From the NCBI RefSeq assembly GCF_014083865.1, contig NZ_JACEFA010000018.1, positions 1 through 40,253 of the forward strand: a stretch of DNA of 40,253 nucleotides, read 5' to 3'. Below, one piece after another: positions 39,029-40,253 of the stretch. Source of the stretch: Paraliobacillus salinarum (GTDB lineage Bacteria; Bacillota; Bacilli; Bacillales; Amphibacillaceae). The position numbers were made by a program, and so were the translations under genes. Under the pieces are notes generated by a model, which ran no database searches, had not been told where the DNA came from, and saw only the letters and a list, made by a program, of their open reading frames with translations. Every line of letters starts with the position of its first letter. The stretch's first letter is position 1.

Positions 39029-39553
39029 TTGTTGAAGAAGTTTTTATTGTGTGTTGGTATAATGTTAACTTTAGTTAGTTGTACGAATGAGAAGGATGTT
39101 GTAGAGAAAACAGAAGATGCAATTAGTTTGGAAGAACAAATACATGAAGTAATGAACCAACATGATTATCCACCACATACAATTATTAGTTACGAGATCA
39201 AAGACGATTTCATCTATGTATTTACCGACAAGACTAGCTCTTTGAATGTTGCGATTTTAAAGCACTCAATTAACTCCATCGAATGGATTTATGACTACAC
39301 TTCAATTGAAAACATATCTATATATGACCCAGAATATCCAAATATGCCAGTTCTAACTGTTGTTAAAACGAAGGATAAAGAGATAAGCAATGTTAAAGTT
39401 TTGGGGGAGTATGCAAAAGCAGTACAATACTCTAAAAATGTTAATGATGATTACACATCAAATACAAGATACTGGATACACTTTACTGAAATGACTGAAT
39501 CGTATACAGATTTAGAAAGTCTTCCTGTTAAGTCTGTTGAAATTATTAAGTAA
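39029..39553 (+). CDS. Small predicted lipoprotein, unknown function
   Basis: This 174-residue protein has an N-terminal signal peptide with a lipobox (LTLVSC, lipidated Cys at about 18), so it should be anchored outside the membrane. The rest is a beta-rich domain of about 155 residues with segments such as YEIKDDFIYVFTDK, IYDPEYPNMPVLTVVKT and STRYWIHFTE-like strands; I recognise no family. The start is TTG at 39029 or TTG at 39032, behind a weak aaagga site. It is on the plus strand, opposite to the neighbouring ATPase gene, in the accessory patch near the rRNA operon. Confidence 0.7.
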   Translation: MLKKFLLCVGIMLTLVSCTNEKDVVEKTEDAISLEEQIHEVMNQHDYPPHTIISYEIKDDFIYVFTDKTSSLNVAILKHSINSIEWIYDYTSIENISIYDPEYPNMPVLTVVKTKDKEISNVKVLGEYAKAVQYSKNVNDDYTSNTRYWIHFTEMTESYTDLESLPVKSVEIIK

Positions 39554-39574
39554 GTATAGAAATCTTATTCATAA

Positions 39575-39796
39575 GCTGAAGGATATAAAGGTCGTACCTA
39601 TAAATTTATTCACGCTACATTAACTTATGAGGCAACACATTATCTGCATTGTCATATCAAAAAAGAAGGAGCTTCTATCTATAAAAACGGTACGCAAAAA
39701 TATCGAATTACCATACCTATAATACCTACAATCGGCATTCATTCGGTTTTCTTATTATTAAAGAATGTTTTCGTAAATTTTGCTTCTTTTATATAA
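39575..39796 (+). pseudogene. Possible gene remnant without a start codon
   Basis: The interval after the lipoprotein gene contains an uninterrupted 73-codon frame beginning A-E-G-Y-K-G-R-T-Y-K-F and ending at a TAA at 39794-39796, with no ATG, GTG or TTG at its start and a stop right before it. Its composition (TLTYEATHYLHCHIKKEGAS, then YRITIPIIPTIGIHS) reads like a genuine beta-rich domain rather than noise. I infer a 3' remnant of a decayed or truncated gene; no family is recognised. Confidence 0.4.
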
Positions 39797-39831
39797 AAGA
39801 TTGTTCTATATATTAGAAGGAGGTGTAATTT

Positions 39832-40038
39832 GTGAATAATACTGTTTTAGGAAAAGTAAATTTTGGATTAGGAATTATTTTGTTCATCCTTGGTTTAGTC
39901 TTGTTTATAAATAGATTTAATAATTCTTTTAACTTTAGCGAGCAACTCCTATCAATATCATTCATTTGCCTTGGATTCGCTCTGTTTTGTGCATCTTATA
40001 TTACAAAAAAGTCAAAAGACAAACAATCATACCAATGA
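39832..40038 (+). CDS. Small two-helix membrane protein, unknown function
   Basis: This 68-residue protein has two predicted membrane segments (about 9-27 and 39-57) and a basic C-terminal tail (KKSKDKQSYQ). The start is GTG at 39832 with an excellent ribosome site (aaggaggtg). I do not recognise it. It is followed by the rRNA-side terminator at 40075-40109, which could also end its own transcript. Confidence 0.7.
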   Translation: MNNTVLGKVNFGLGIILFILGLVLFINRFNNSFNFSEQLLSISFICLGFALFCASYITKKSKDKQSYQ

Positions 40039-40074
40039 CTATTCAGACTCACCAACCTCATTTTGCGTAGAACC

Positions 40075-40109
40075 AAAAAAACCTTTGAAATAGATTCAAA
40101 GGTTTTTTT
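40075..40109. terminator. Bidirectional terminator of the rRNA operon
   Basis: A perfect stem acctttgaa/ttcaaaggt (40081-40089 with 40095-40103) is flanked by six As and six Ts, so it ends both the rRNA operon (minus) and the small membrane-protein transcript (plus). Confidence 0.9.
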
Positions 40110-40114
40110 ACATT

Positions 40115-40231
40115 GCCTAGCGACGTCCTACTCTCACAGGGGCAAGGCCCCAACTACCATCGGCGCTGAAGAGCTTAACTACTGTGTTCGGCATGGGAAC
40201 AGGTGTGACCTCTTCGCTATTGTCACTAGAC
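40115..40231 (-). rRNA. rrf: 5S ribosomal RNA
   Basis: The minus strand reads as a 5S rRNA of about 117 bases. The segments aatagcgaagaggtcacacc, ttcccatgccgaacacagta and gttaagctcttcagcgccga match conserved 5S loops, and the ends (gtctagtgac with gtcgctaggc) pair to form the terminal helix. It is the last gene of an rRNA operon extending beyond the right edge; in B. subtilis an rRNA operon (rrnA) lies at this spot. End positions are inferred from the terminal helix and could shift by one or two bases. Confidence 0.96.
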
Positions 40232-40253
40232 ATTTGTTTTTGAAGGATGTACC

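Overview
This window is core chromosome from a low-GC, endospore-forming member of the Bacillaceae. Gene order follows the rrnA-to-divIC segment near the replication origin of Bacillus subtilis, read backwards: csfB, yaaO, tmk, darA, yaaR, holB, ricT, yabA, trmN6, yazA, rsmI, abrB, metG, tatD-type DNase, rpfB, rnmV, rsmA, yabG, veg, sspF, purR, spoVG, glmU, prs, rplY, pth, fin, mfd, spoVT, yabM, yabN, rqcP, yabP, yabQ, divIC, yabR. Almost all genes lie on the minus strand, so the origin should be to the right and these genes are on the leading strand. AT-richness, acidic proteins and a familiar Bacillaceae intergenic repeat fit a halotolerant genus such as Gracilibacillus, Amphibacillus or Paraliobacillus. 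That genus-level guess is inference.

Layout from right to left. A 5S rRNA gene (end of an rRNA operon) lies at the right edge. Next is a small accessory patch (40.1-37.7 kb) with a short membrane protein, a gene remnant, a lipoprotein and a tandem-duplicated P-loop ATPase. The replication/repair/translation cluster follows (37.6-22 kb): anti-sigma factor CsfB, thymidylate kinase, c-di-AMP receptor DarA, DNA polymerase delta prime, RicT, YabA, tRNA and rRNA methyltransferases, MetRS, RNase M5 and KsgA. AbrB is divergent, with a clear sigma-A promoter and a Spo0A box just downstream of it. Then come yabG, veg, sspF, purR, spoVG (with a clean sigma-H promoter), glmU-prs-rplY, pth, fin, mfd and spoVT (22-11.2 kb).

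Between spoVT and yabM, which are neighbours in B. subtilis, about 5 kb of extra genes are inserted: glcT-ptsG with a RAT/terminator antitermination switch, a RidA-family gene lacking the usual catalytic arginine, and a ferritin-like DUF2383 protein. The sporulation and division cluster yabM-yabN-rqcP-yabP-yabQ-divIC-yabR follows. The left end holds a lipoprotein with a bactofilin-like repeat region and the 3' end of an IS3-family insertion sequence.

The main departures from the B. subtilis layout are: no ispE between sspF and purR; no yabJ between purR and spoVG; no xpaC-yaaN near csfB; the yaaR-holB junction split by a terminator plus a nested palindromic repeat; and the accessory insertion at spoVT-yabM. 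I see no CRISPR array, prophage, toxin-antitoxin or defence system, and no strong evidence of an undescribed multi-gene system. The most open items are the duplicated P-loop ATPase, the arginine-less RidA, the palindromic repeat and the unannotated reading frame near 39.7 kb.
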